8,899 bases of DNA from JBDKTK01 sp039680225 (GTDB taxonomy: Bacteria; Desulfobacterota; Syntrophia; Syntrophales; UBA4778), in NCBI GenBank assembly GCA_039680225.1, contig JBDKTK010000379.1, forward strand, positions 1 to 8,899, written 5' to 3'. A program made the position numbers and the translations under genes. The stretch's first letter is position 1; each line of letters begins with the position of its first letter. The notes under the pieces are model-generated. The model did not search any database and had not been told where the DNA came from. It worked only from the letters and a program-made list of their open reading frames with translations. Below, in pieces: positions 1 through 5,442 of the stretch.

Positions 1-141
1 CAACCCGGGCAGGTCCTCGATCAGGAGGTGCCCGCGGCAAAGCAGCGCTATGACGGCCAGTTCGATAACATCTTTTTTCCCGACGATGACCGATTCGATA
101 TTGCCGGTCAGTACCGCAATTTTATCCCGGAATTCCTGCAT
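1..141 (-). CDS. MoxR-family AAA+ ATPase, N-terminal fragment (cut by window edge)
   Basis: Only the first 47 residues are visible; the gene continues past the left edge. The start is the ATG at 141-139, with an AGGAGG Shine-Dalgarno (147-152) ending 5 nt upstream. The fragment has the typical MoxR opening: an amphipathic N-terminal helix, then IESVIVGKKDVIELAVIALL (residues 15-34), then GHLLIEDLPGL (37-47), which leads into the Walker A P-loop just outside the window. MoxR ATPases are cytoplasmic chaperone-like AAA+ proteins, usually encoded beside a DUF58 protein and VWA-domain proteins, and help assemble or activate partner complexes. The partner genes would lie to the left and cannot be seen. 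The family call is firm from the GK...GH.L.ED.PG signature. The specific role is unknown. Confidence 0.88.
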   Translation of the reverse strand, partial: MQEFRDKIAVLTGNIESVIVGKKDVIELAVIALLCRGHLLIEDLPGL

Positions 142-189
142 TTAAACCTCCTGGTAAGAATTTGCTGAAAAAGAATTTGATTGGGATTT

Positions 190-226
190 AAAAAAAGAAA
201 CCCCGTTCTCCTGCAAGCACGGGGTT
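190..226 (-). terminator. Intrinsic terminator on the minus strand
   Basis: The minus strand reads AACCCCGT (226-219), a 12 nt loop, then ACGGGGTT (206-199), a perfect 8 bp stem. It is followed at once by TCTTTTTTT (198-190), a proper U-tract for the minus direction. It lies downstream of the CoA-transferase operon and 48 nt upstream of the moxR-like start, so it should insulate that gene from the operon. If transcription starts at the candidate promoter 315-343, it would instead sit inside the moxR leader as an attenuator or end a short RNA. Confidence 0.8.
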
Positions 227-308
227 AAGAAATTGTTTTGTCCATCAGTGTCCTCGTCGAAATCCGGGTCAAAGTCCGATGGTCGATATGTTCTGATGAT
301 GCGAGGTC
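190..308 (-). ncRNA. Candidate structured leader or small RNA ending in the terminator
   Basis: A transcript begun at the promoter candidate would start near 308 and end at the U-tract near 190, about 115-120 nt. Within it are mutually exclusive pairings: CCATC at 242-246 with GATGG at 278-282, against CATCAG at 243-248 with CTGATG at 293-298. CCTCG at 252-256 can also pair with CGAGG at 302-306. Alternative pairing upstream of a terminator and a gene start suggests an attenuator or sRNA. I cannot match it to a known RNA family, and short pairings of this kind arise by chance, so this is tentative. Confidence 0.25.
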
Positions 309-314
309 AGCAGC

Positions 315-343
315 CTTATACAATATTGATGCAGCTTCGTAAA
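315..343 (-). promoter_or_regulatory. Candidate sigma70-like promoter, minus strand
   Basis: The minus strand carries TTTACG (343-338, 4 of 6 matches to the -35 consensus), a 17 nt spacer, and TATAAG (320-315, 5 of 6 to the -10 consensus). It points towards the moxR-like gene with a start near 308. The spacing is ideal and the -10 box is good, but the terminator at 190-226 lies between it and the gene. Confidence 0.4.
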
Positions 344-442
344 CTGCTTTTTACCTTATTAAAATTCTGAGTTGAGCTTTATGCGATACAAACCGCGCTG
401 TGAGTAATTTACAAGGAGTGATGATTTCAATCTTCATGGGGA

Positions 443-482
443 AATGGTCCGGGAGAGGGCGGGGCCCTCTCCCGGTTCCATT
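443..482. terminator. Strong GC-rich hairpin at the end of the CoA-transferase operon
   Basis: CCGGGAGAGGGC (449-460) and GCCCTCTCCCGG (464-475) form a perfect 12 bp stem with a 3 nt loop. An outer AATGG/CCATT pairing (443-447 with 478-482) extends it across a small bulge. On the minus strand it begins right after the CoA-transferase B stop codon but has no U-tract after it, so it may act as a 3'-end stabiliser or weak terminator there. On the plus strand it is followed by TTTTTT (481-486), the arrangement of an intrinsic terminator for rightward antisense transcription. The hairpin is certain; its direction of action is not. Confidence 0.6.
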
Positions 483-484
483 TT

Positions 485-1267
485 TTACTTGATCTTTCTG
501 TTCAGGAAATACCCGTCGGGGTCGCAGACCTCGCGCAGGAGGCGCAGGTCTTCGGCCGTGGGTTCAGCCATCTCCTTCAGGTCGGAGGAGATAAGCAGGT
601 CGAAGCTGACCAGGTCCTGGATGTCCGAGGCCTTCTTTCCCGGGAGCACTTCGAGCAGGACCATCCTCCTCGTCTTCTCGTCGAAGCCGAAAAGGGCTTG
701 GTTGGTGATGACGCGGTAGGGCCCGGCGCCGGTGACGCCGGCTTTCTCCCGGTAGTCCTTCGAGCCGTCGCCGAAACCGATGCTGGTGAGGAACTCGACC
801 TTGTCCACGAACCGCCTCTTTTCGAGGGCCATGATGATGATGGACTTCTCACAGTTCGCCGCCATCGCGCCGGCGCCGCCGCTGCCGGGGAAGCGGGTGA
901 GCGGCTTGTTATAGGTGCCGCCTTCGAATGTCGAGCAGACGTTCCCGTACATGTCGATCTGGGCGCCGCCGATGAAGGCGTAATCGGAATAACCCCTCTG
1001 GGTGAGTTCGAAGACGCCGCAGAGCCCTTTGAGGAAACTTGCCTTGCGGCAGGCACGGGTGTCGCCGACAGAGAGCGGCATTCCCATCTCCAGGATGGGG
1101 GAGAGGGGGCCCGCCTCGAAGATGATCCCCAGGTTGGGGGCGTGCGTGAGCTGGGCATGCATCGATGCGATGATCGGGAGGCCGGTGCCGACGAAGACGA
1201 TCTTCTCGTCCTCCAGGACCCGGGACCCGGTATAAGCAATCATTTCAAACGGTGTATATTCAGGCAT
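485..1267 (-). CDS. gctB: Family I CoA-transferase, subunit B (glutaconate CoA-transferase-like)
   Basis: This 260-residue protein has the length and layout of the B subunit of glutaconate-type CoA-transferases, which move CoA between acyl-CoA and a free acid through an enzyme-bound glutamyl-CoA thioester. It opens with YTPFEMIAY and VFVGTGLP (25-31). IFEAGPLSP (49-57) places Glu51 where the catalytic glutamate of the family lies. It also shows a GGAQIDMYGN segment and a glycine-rich FPGSGGAGAMA loop near 126-136. The ATG at 1267 has GGAGG (1274-1278) 6 nt upstream. It follows subunit A by 30 bp, so the two are co-transcribed and presumably form a heteromeric enzyme. The substrate cannot be read from sequence. 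Relatives act on glutaconate, 3-oxo acids or steroid ring fragments (IpdAB-type hydrolases). Keeping the glutamate favours transferase activity. Confidence 0.9.
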   Translation of the reverse strand: MPEYTPFEMIAYTGSRVLEDEKIVFVGTGLPIIASMHAQLTHAPNLGIIFEAGPLSPILEMGMPLSVGDTRACRKASFLKGLCGVFELTQRGYSDYAFIGGAQIDMYGNVCSTFEGGTYNKPLTRFPGSGGAGAMAANCEKSIIIMALEKRRFVDKVEFLTSIGFGDGSKDYREKAGVTGAGPYRVITNQALFGFDEKTRRMVLLEVLPGKKASDIQDLVSFDLLISSDLKEMAEPTAEDLRLLREVCDPDGYFLNRKIK

Positions 1268-1297
1268 TGTAAACCTCCATTTTTTTCAATTTTGTTT

Positions 1298-2377
1298 TTA
1301 TGACAGGATTATGGGCTGGCCGCCGTCCATGTCCTGCAGTTTCCGCAGCTGCTTGTAGCCGATCTTCCCCAGGAAATCGTCGAAGGTCTCGCAGCCGAAG
1401 ATATATTCGTCATAATACTTCTGAAGCTTGTCTTTCTTGCCGGTCTTGCGGAAATCGTCGCATATCGAACGGAACCTCTTGATGTGGTCTATGTCGAACC
1501 AGTGGTACCCGTAAGACGCGCCGGGGAAGGCCCCGAAGGGCTGCTCGACGAGGCAGTCCACGGCCGCATAGGGGATTTCCGTGAGGTTGGGGTAGGTGCG
1601 GATGTTCTCGTTGGGGATGATCCTCTCGGCCGTCACGATGCTGTAGGTCGCGGCCATCGTTATTTCCGGGCACGTGCAGTGGGCCCCGAACAGGCGGCAG
1701 TTGCCGTACATGTCGGAAGCGGTTGCGTGGATGATGGCGAGATCGGGATGGCAGGCCGGGACGAGGTAGACGTTCTTCCCGCTGAACGGGCATTCGATCA
1801 TTTTTCCGCGGTTCACCAATTCCATATCGGACCCGCCGTGGTCCATTGTCGGTATGAAGGGAATGCCCATGGCGGCCGCTTTGAACCGGGCGGACATCCC
1901 GTAGTTGGTGTAGTCGTCAAGCTGGATCATGCCGTTGGAAGTCAGATAGCGCAGCAGCGGGGCGATTCCTATAACCTCGTAGCCCCACCAGGCGAGTTCG
2001 ACGCGTTTGATCGAGACGCGGTCCGGGTCCAGGACCATGGCCCCCGCCAGCAACTCCGCGCAGATGGAATTGGACTGGAAGGACAATGTCAGGTCGCGGG
2101 CCCCGTGCCTGATGATTTCATGCACTATGGAAACGGGCACGCGGGTGTTGACGAACCCGCCGATCCCGATGTTGATGCCGTCCTTGACGTACCTGTTAAC
2201 GGCCTCTTTCAGGGTAGTCCTCTTGTCGCGCAGCCCCTTGCGCTTGGATACCATGACTTTTCTGGCCTGTTCGGGCGAGGGTCCCCACCACTCGAAAGGC
2301 TTGTCTGCAAGCTCCTGGTCGTACTTCAACCCGGAGACTTCTTTTATTTTTGAACCTGTTTTCTTCTTCGTTGCCAT
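1298..2377 (-). CDS. gctA: Family I CoA-transferase, subunit A (glutaconate CoA-transferase-like)
   Basis: This 359-residue A subunit is the partner of the downstream B subunit. The core begins near residue 55 (TTLKEAVNRYVKDG), followed by IGIGGFVNTRVP (70-81), the glycine-rich loop near the CoA/oxyanion site. Later come a DYTNYGMSARF segment, a VYLVPACHPDLAIIHA strand with the DMYGN motif, and a C-terminal YDEYIFGCETFDDFLGKIG region matching the family end. From memory, Acidaminococcus GctA starts only about six residues before the core, so this protein carries roughly 49 extra N-terminal residues, lysine-rich and with a WWGPSPEQARK segment. The start is supported by AAGGAGG (2388-2394) 10 nt before the ATG at 2377. 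It is the first gene of the operon, with a good promoter about 75-100 bp upstream. The substrate is unknown. Confidence 0.9.
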   Translation of the reverse strand: MATKKKTGSKIKEVSGLKYDQELADKPFEWWGPSPEQARKVMVSKRKGLRDKRTTLKEAVNRYVKDGINIGIGGFVNTRVPVSIVHEIIRHGARDLTLSFQSNSICAELLAGAMVLDPDRVSIKRVELAWWGYEVIGIAPLLRYLTSNGMIQLDDYTNYGMSARFKAAAMGIPFIPTMDHGGSDMELVNRGKMIECPFSGKNVYLVPACHPDLAIIHATASDMYGNCRLFGAHCTCPEITMAATYSIVTAERIIPNENIRTYPNLTEIPYAAVDCLVEQPFGAFPGASYGYHWFDIDHIKRFRSICDDFRKTGKKDKLQKYYDEYIFGCETFDDFLGKIGYKQLRKLQDMDGGQPIILS

Positions 2378-2431
2378 AAATGAGTATCCTCCTTAAATTC
2401 GCATTGCATTTGCATTCAGGCCGAGAGGAAC

Positions 2432-2450
2432 CACCGCCCCGGCCGCGGTG
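2432..2450 (-). repeat. GC-rich hairpin near the expected CoA-transferase transcript start
   Basis: CACCGC (2432-2437) and GCGGTG (2445-2450) are a perfect 6 bp inverted repeat around a 7 nt loop. It lies directly downstream of the -10 box at 2451-2456 in the minus direction, so it would sit at the 5' end of the mRNA or overlap the start site. It could stabilise the transcript end or serve as an operator half-site pair. In such GC-rich DNA it may also be chance. Confidence 0.35.
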
Positions 2451-2479
2451 CTTGTACATGAATAACGAAAAATCGTCAA
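2451..2479 (-). promoter_or_regulatory. Sigma70-like promoter of the CoA-transferase operon
   Basis: The minus strand reads TTGACG (2479-2474, 5 of 6 matches to the -35 consensus), a 17 nt spacer, and TACAAG (2456-2451, 4 of 6 to the -10 consensus). The predicted start near 2444 gives a leader of about 65 nt to the subunit A ATG, with a strong Shine-Dalgarno. It is the best promoter-like sequence in the window by position and spacing. Confidence 0.55.
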
Positions 2480-2489
2480 GAATAAAGAA

Positions 2490-2516
2490 TTGACATAAAT
2501 GCGGACAGGATAAGGC
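2490..2516 (+). promoter_or_regulatory. Weak candidate rightward promoter with a perfect -35 box
   Basis: TTGACA (2490-2495) is a perfect -35 consensus on the plus strand. The only -10-like hexamer is TAAGGC (2511-2516) at a short 15 nt spacing, so the element is incomplete. It would drive the nucleotidyltransferase-squalene synthase operon from about 200 bp upstream, through the palindrome at 2545-2560. Confidence 0.2.
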
Positions 2517-2544
2517 TTAGCGGGAATTCATACGGGTGGATTGT

Positions 2545-2560
2545 CCCCCTCCGGAGGGGG
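2545..2560. repeat. 16 bp perfect palindrome in a G-tract block
   Basis: CCCCCTCCGGAGGGGG is its own reverse complement, flanked on the right by two more G and by GAGGGAGG, then CCCGCCCCC at 2580-2588. The block stands out from the AT-rich DNA around it. It could fold as a 6 bp stem with a CCGG tetraloop. Such palindromic C/G-run blocks are often dispersed REP-like elements, but copy number cannot be judged from one window. An operator role is also possible. Confidence 0.5.
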
Positions 2561-2606
2561 GGTGAAGAGGGAGGTTAAACCCGCCCCCTTTCAGCACTTA
2601 AAATAT

Positions 2607-2635
2607 TTGCATCGGAAAGATTAAAGATATAGATT
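2607..2635 (+). promoter_or_regulatory. Candidate rightward promoter for the squalene synthase operon
   Basis: TTGCAT (2607-2612, 3 of 6) and TAGATT (2630-2635, 4 of 6) are separated by 17 nt in the most AT-rich part of the gap, giving a start near 2642 and a leader of about 70 nt. The match is modest, but position and local base composition favour it over the site at 2490. Confidence 0.3.
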
Positions 2636-2713
2636 CAATAACGTCTGATTCACCTGAATTTGCTCAGGGAAAATCGCACTGCGGGCCATTAATCCGGAAA
2701 CGGGCACAGGATA

Positions 2714-3490
2714 ATGAATTCTGAAACCGCTTCGCCGCCAAACGTCAGGCATGCGCTGGTCATAGCCGCGGGCCGGGGCAGCCGCTTCAAGTCCGGCACG
2801 GAAGATCGTCCCAAGCCGATGATCGAGGCCAACGGGACCCCCCTGGTCCTGCACGTTCTCAGGGCGGCCGGTTCTGCGGGAATAACCGAGGCCACCATCG
2901 TGACGGGATACCTGGGCGGCGTCCTGGAAGACTTTCTGGCCGGCCAGGCCCCGGGGGACATGCCGGGGGGCATGATGGTCCGCTGCGTCCGCAACGAAGA
3001 ATGGGAGCGTCCGAACGGCATATCCGTACTCAAGGCCAGGGGGCTCATGCCGCATACGTTTGCCCTGCTCATGTCCGATCATCTTTTCGAGCCCCGGATC
3101 CTTCGGGAACTTGCCTCCGCCCCGCTCCATGACGGTTTCTGCCGCCTCGCCGTCGATTTCAATCCCTCCGGGGTCCCGGACCTGGAAGATGCGACGAAAG
3201 TCATGGCCGCGAACGGCCGGGTCCTGGACATCGGAAAAAACTTGACCAAATACAATGGTATAGATACGGGGGTGTTCCTCTGCACGGAAGGGATTTTCTA
3301 CGGCCTGGAAACTTCCATATCCAGGGGGGAGGAATGTCTGTCGGATGCCGTCCGGGTATTGGCCCGGAAGGGGAAGATGGAGGCAAGGGATATCGGCCGC
3401 CTCTTCTGGAGGGACATTGACGACGAGGCCGGACTGCTCGATGCGGAATATCATGTTAAGAATAGATTTCCGAACGGTTGGGCTTTATAA
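2714..3490 (+). CDS. Sugar/polyol-phosphate nucleotidyltransferase, CTP:inositol-1-phosphate cytidylyltransferase-like
   Basis: This 258-residue protein is a GT-A fold NTP transferase that joins a phosphorylated sugar or alcohol to a nucleotide. The N-terminal signature ALVIAAGRGSRF (14-25) binds the nucleotide phosphates, with the RPKPMI lysine at 34. NEEWERPNGISVLKA (94-108), MSDHLFEP (120-127), DLEDATKV (156-163), IGKNLTKYNGIDTGVF (173-188) and the metal site WRDIDD (232-237) together resemble the cytidylyltransferase half of the bifunctional inositol-phosphate enzymes of hyperthermophiles and the phosphocholine cytidylyltransferase group. The CDP-alcohol phosphatidyltransferase half is absent and no separate one is in the window. 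The start has only a weak AGGA-like Shine-Dalgarno (about 2708-2711). Squalene synthase follows after 9 bp, so the two are almost certainly co-transcribed. Substrate and nucleotide are inferred; a role in hopanoid head-group activation is a guess. Confidence 0.85.
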   Translation: MNSETASPPNVRHALVIAAGRGSRFKSGTEDRPKPMIEANGTPLVLHVLRAAGSAGITEATIVTGYLGGVLEDFLAGQAPGDMPGGMMVRCVRNEEWERPNGISVLKARGLMPHTFALLMSDHLFEPRILRELASAPLHDGFCRLAVDFNPSGVPDLEDATKVMAANGRVLDIGKNLTKYNGIDTGVFLCTEGIFYGLETSISRGEECLSDAVRVLARKGKMEARDIGRLFWRDIDDEAGLLDAEYHVKNRFPNGWAL

Positions 3491-3499
3491 TCCAAAGAC

Positions 3500-4549
3500 A
3501 TGAATACTCGGGGAAAATTTCATCCAGACCCGGCTTGCGAGCGCGAGATGCTCAAAAAAGTGTCCCGCTCGTTTGCCCTGACCATACCCGAACTGCCCGA
3601 AAGCCTCGGGAGGGCGGTCACCACCGCGTACCTGGTCTGCAGGATCATAGACACCATCGAGGATGACGAAAGACTGCCGGTTGACAAGAAGGCATACTTC
3701 TTCGAGGAGTTCGTGAAAGTAGTCAACGCGGAATCTCCGGCCGCTCTTTTCGCGCAAAGTCTTCATCCGCTGCTCTCGGACAGCGTCACCGATGCGGAAA
3801 AGGAACTCATCCTGAACACGCCGGCGGTGATAAGCGGGGTGTTGAGCCTGGGCCCCGGCAGGCAGAAGGCGATCAGGCGCTGCGCAGCCGTCATGGCAGG
3901 GGGGATGCTGCAGTTCCAGGGCATGAAGTCGCCCGCAGGTCTCAGGGATATGGCGGATTTCGACCGCTACTGCTATTTCGTCGCCGGGGTGGTGGGGGAA
4001 ATGCTCACGGAGCTCTTTTGCGACTATTCGCCTGAAATTGCCCGGCACAGGAAAGAACTGTTGACCCTGGCGGTCTCTTTCGGACAGGGCCTGCAGATGA
4101 CCAACATAATCAAGGACCTCTGGGACGACAGGGCCCGCGGGACGTGCTGGATTCCCCGGTCCGTTTTCGAGGCTGCGGGATGCGATCCGGGAGACCTTGC
4201 CGGATACAGCGGCACGGAGCCGTTCGGAAGGGGAATCGGGGAGATGATAGCGGTCGCCCGGGGCCACCTTAAAGACGCCCTGACCTACACGACCCTGATA
4301 CCGCCTGCAGAGGCAGGCATCAGGAGGTTCTGCCTGTGGGCCATCGGCATGGCCGTCTTCACCCTCCGGAACATAAACAAAAGAAAGGATTACAAAAGCG
4401 GCAGGGATGTAAAGATAACCCGCCGTACTTTGAAATCCATAATACTTGTGTCCAATCTGACCCTGCGCAGCGATTTCCTGCTCGAAAGGATGTTCGAGCT
4501 CGCGACCCGCGATCTGCCGGAAAAGAAAAGCATTCACGCTTCCTGTTAA
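3500..4549 (+). CDS. sqs: Squalene synthase, eukaryotic type (farnesyl-diphosphate farnesyltransferase)
   Basis: This 349-residue trans-isoprenyl diphosphate synthase should join two farnesyl diphosphates into squalene using NADPH. The visible motifs are SRSFA (22-26), the first aspartate-rich motif DTIEDD (51-56), YCYFVAGVVGEMLTELF (157-173), and the second aspartate-rich motif NIIKDLWDD (202-210), followed by RGTCWIP. FCLWAIGMAVFTLRN (277-291) and DVKITRR (303-309) match the region that separates true squalene synthases from phytoene synthases and from the bacterial HpnC/HpnD enzymes. The C-terminal membrane anchor of the eukaryotic enzyme is missing, so the protein is probably soluble or peripheral. 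It starts 9 bp after the nucleotidyltransferase with little Shine-Dalgarno, suggesting translational coupling. It ends 2 bp from the convergent hpnK stop. The neighbouring hpn genes make squalene for hopanoids the likely product. Confidence 0.9.
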   Translation: MNTRGKFHPDPACEREMLKKVSRSFALTIPELPESLGRAVTTAYLVCRIIDTIEDDERLPVDKKAYFFEEFVKVVNAESPAALFAQSLHPLLSDSVTDAEKELILNTPAVISGVLSLGPGRQKAIRRCAAVMAGGMLQFQGMKSPAGLRDMADFDRYCYFVAGVVGEMLTELFCDYSPEIARHRKELLTLAVSFGQGLQMTNIIKDLWDDRARGTCWIPRSVFEAAGCDPGDLAGYSGTEPFGRGIGEMIAVARGHLKDALTYTTLIPPAEAGIRRFCLWAIGMAVFTLRNINKRKDYKSGRDVKITRRTLKSIILVSNLTLRSDFLLERMFELATRDLPEKKSIHASC

Positions 4550-4551
4550 GT

Positions 4552-5442
4552 TCAGGCGAGGGGCAGGTCGCCGAAACCGACCTGCCGTATTTTATGCTCG
4601 GCGATGGCCCGCGCGAACGCCGGGTCGATCAGCGCTGCGAATTCCGATACATGCCGGGACCCGGGCGCCTCTTTCTCAAGTTCGGGGCAGGGCCGGGCGG
4701 CCGGGTGGAAATACATTTCCGTCACCCCGGCCGGAAGGCGCCGCAGTAATTTCAGGACCCTGTCCAGTTCCATCCTTCCGGAATCCCTTAATCCGAAAAC
4801 AAAATCATTGGAGTTCATACCTGCGTTCCTGATTTTTCTCCTGAGCAGGGCCGTCCAGGGAAGAAGGAAAAGCCAGGACGCCAATCCCCTGATATGGCTG
4901 ATGCGGCTGACACGGCTGATGCGTCCCGGGCGCGGCTTCCTGCACGGACTGAAATAAGGCTCATACGGGAGCCGGACGGCTTTCATGCCGTGGCCCGCGC
5001 CGGCCTTGATGATTATATCAAATACCGTGGGATGCAGGTGCAGGTGCTTGTGGCAATTCACGTGGTCGAGCGTCAGGCCGGACCTCAGGAAAAGTTCAAA
5101 CTGGGCGCGGACCTCGCGCTCCAGCTGCCTGCGGACGGACGGGCGAAAATAATAGTCCAGGCCCGCCAGGAACAGCCTGGAGGATAACTTTCCGTCTGCA
5201 CCGACGAGGTCGGGTATTTCGGATGGGGATGAAACGGGACTCAGCCCGGCCAGGACCAGATGCAAACCGACCCGCAGCGCGGGAAGGCGGCGCGCCCGTT
5301 CGATTGCGTCCCCCGCTGCCCGGGCCCCCGGCATCAGGCTGGCTGTGCCCAGCACGCCCCGCAGATGCGCCTGCTCGACCGCCTCGTTAACAGCCTGCGA
5401 AAACCCGAAGTCATCGGCCGTTATTATAACCGCTTTCATCAT
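4552..5442 (-). CDS. hpnK: HpnK, hopanoid-associated YdjC-like N-deacetylase
   Basis: This 296-residue protein belongs to the YdjC-like carbohydrate deacetylase family. It starts with AVIITADDFGFS (4-15), where the paired aspartates include a metal ligand and the likely catalytic base. GLHLVL (59-64) carries the next conserved histidine, and DHVNCHKHLHLHP (126-138) supplies the metal-binding histidines. MYFHPA (243-248) holds the late conserved histidine. HpnK proteins characterised in hopanoid producers remove the acetyl group from N-acetylglucosaminyl bacteriohopanetetrol, giving the glucosaminyl form. Its ATG at 5442 overlaps the hpnI stop in an ATGA junction, so translation is coupled and the two enzymes work in succession. 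The 3' end faces squalene synthase with a 2 bp gap and no room for a terminator. A general YdjC deacetylase is the fallback call. Confidence 0.92.
   Translation of the reverse strand: MMKAVIITADDFGFSQAVNEAVEQAHLRGVLGTASLMPGARAAGDAIERARRLPALRVGLHLVLAGLSPVSSPSEIPDLVGADGKLSSRLFLAGLDYYFRPSVRRQLEREVRAQFELFLRSGLTLDHVNCHKHLHLHPTVFDIIIKAGAGHGMKAVRLPYEPYFSPCRKPRPGRISRVSRISHIRGLASWLFLLPWTALLRRKIRNAGMNSNDFVFGLRDSGRMELDRVLKLLRRLPAGVTEMYFHPAARPCPELEKEAPGSRHVSEFAALIDPAFARAIAEHKIRQVGFGDLPLA

Larger units (their letters stand above)
142..484. other. Intergenic region between moxR-like gene and CoA-transferase operon
   Basis: This 343 bp gap is clearly more AT-rich than the flanking genes. It holds, from right to left on the minus strand, a GC-rich perfect hairpin just after the CoA-transferase B stop (core 449-475), a candidate sigma70-like promoter (315-343), a stretch with several competing inverted repeats (242-306), and a strong intrinsic terminator hairpin (190-226) only about 50 nt before the moxR-like start. 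I see no convincing coding sequence. A 23-codon plus-strand ORF at 421-492 overlaps the GC-rich hairpin and has its Shine-Dalgarno too close to the ATG. Confidence 0.7.
2378..2713. other. Divergent intergenic region between CoA-transferase and squalene synthase operons
   Basis: This 336 bp gap separates two divergent operons and contains no convincing gene. The left half holds the Shine-Dalgarno and promoter of the CoA-transferase operon. The centre holds a 16 bp perfect palindrome inside a G/C homopolymer-rich block (2541-2590). The right half, AT-rich around 2600-2640, is where the rightward promoter most likely lies. Confidence 0.7.

Noticed and set aside
256..299. Hammerhead-ribozyme-like arrangement on the plus strand (CGAAA, then GTC, then CTGATGA)
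   Set aside because: The core words occur in a permuted order, but stem I and stem III do not form acceptable helices and the stem II closing pair is a mismatch. The match looks coincidental.
421..492. Short plus-strand ORF of 23 codons preceded by AAGGAG
   Set aside because: The Shine-Dalgarno is only 2 nt from the ATG, and most of the peptide is encoded by the inverted-repeat hairpin. It is more likely chance.
1484..2353. Plus-strand open frame of 289 codons antisense to CoA-transferase subunit A
   Set aside because: Subunit A is well supported by motifs, a Shine-Dalgarno and a promoter. The antisense product has no recognisable features.
2621..3454. Minus-strand open frame of 277 codons antisense to the nucleotidyltransferase
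   Set aside because: The plus-strand frame carries the complete nucleotidyltransferase signature. The antisense frame is a by-product of codon composition.
3485..4537. Minus-strand open frame of 350 codons antisense to squalene synthase
   Set aside because: The plus strand encodes a full squalene synthase with every motif in place. The antisense product shows no recognisable domain.
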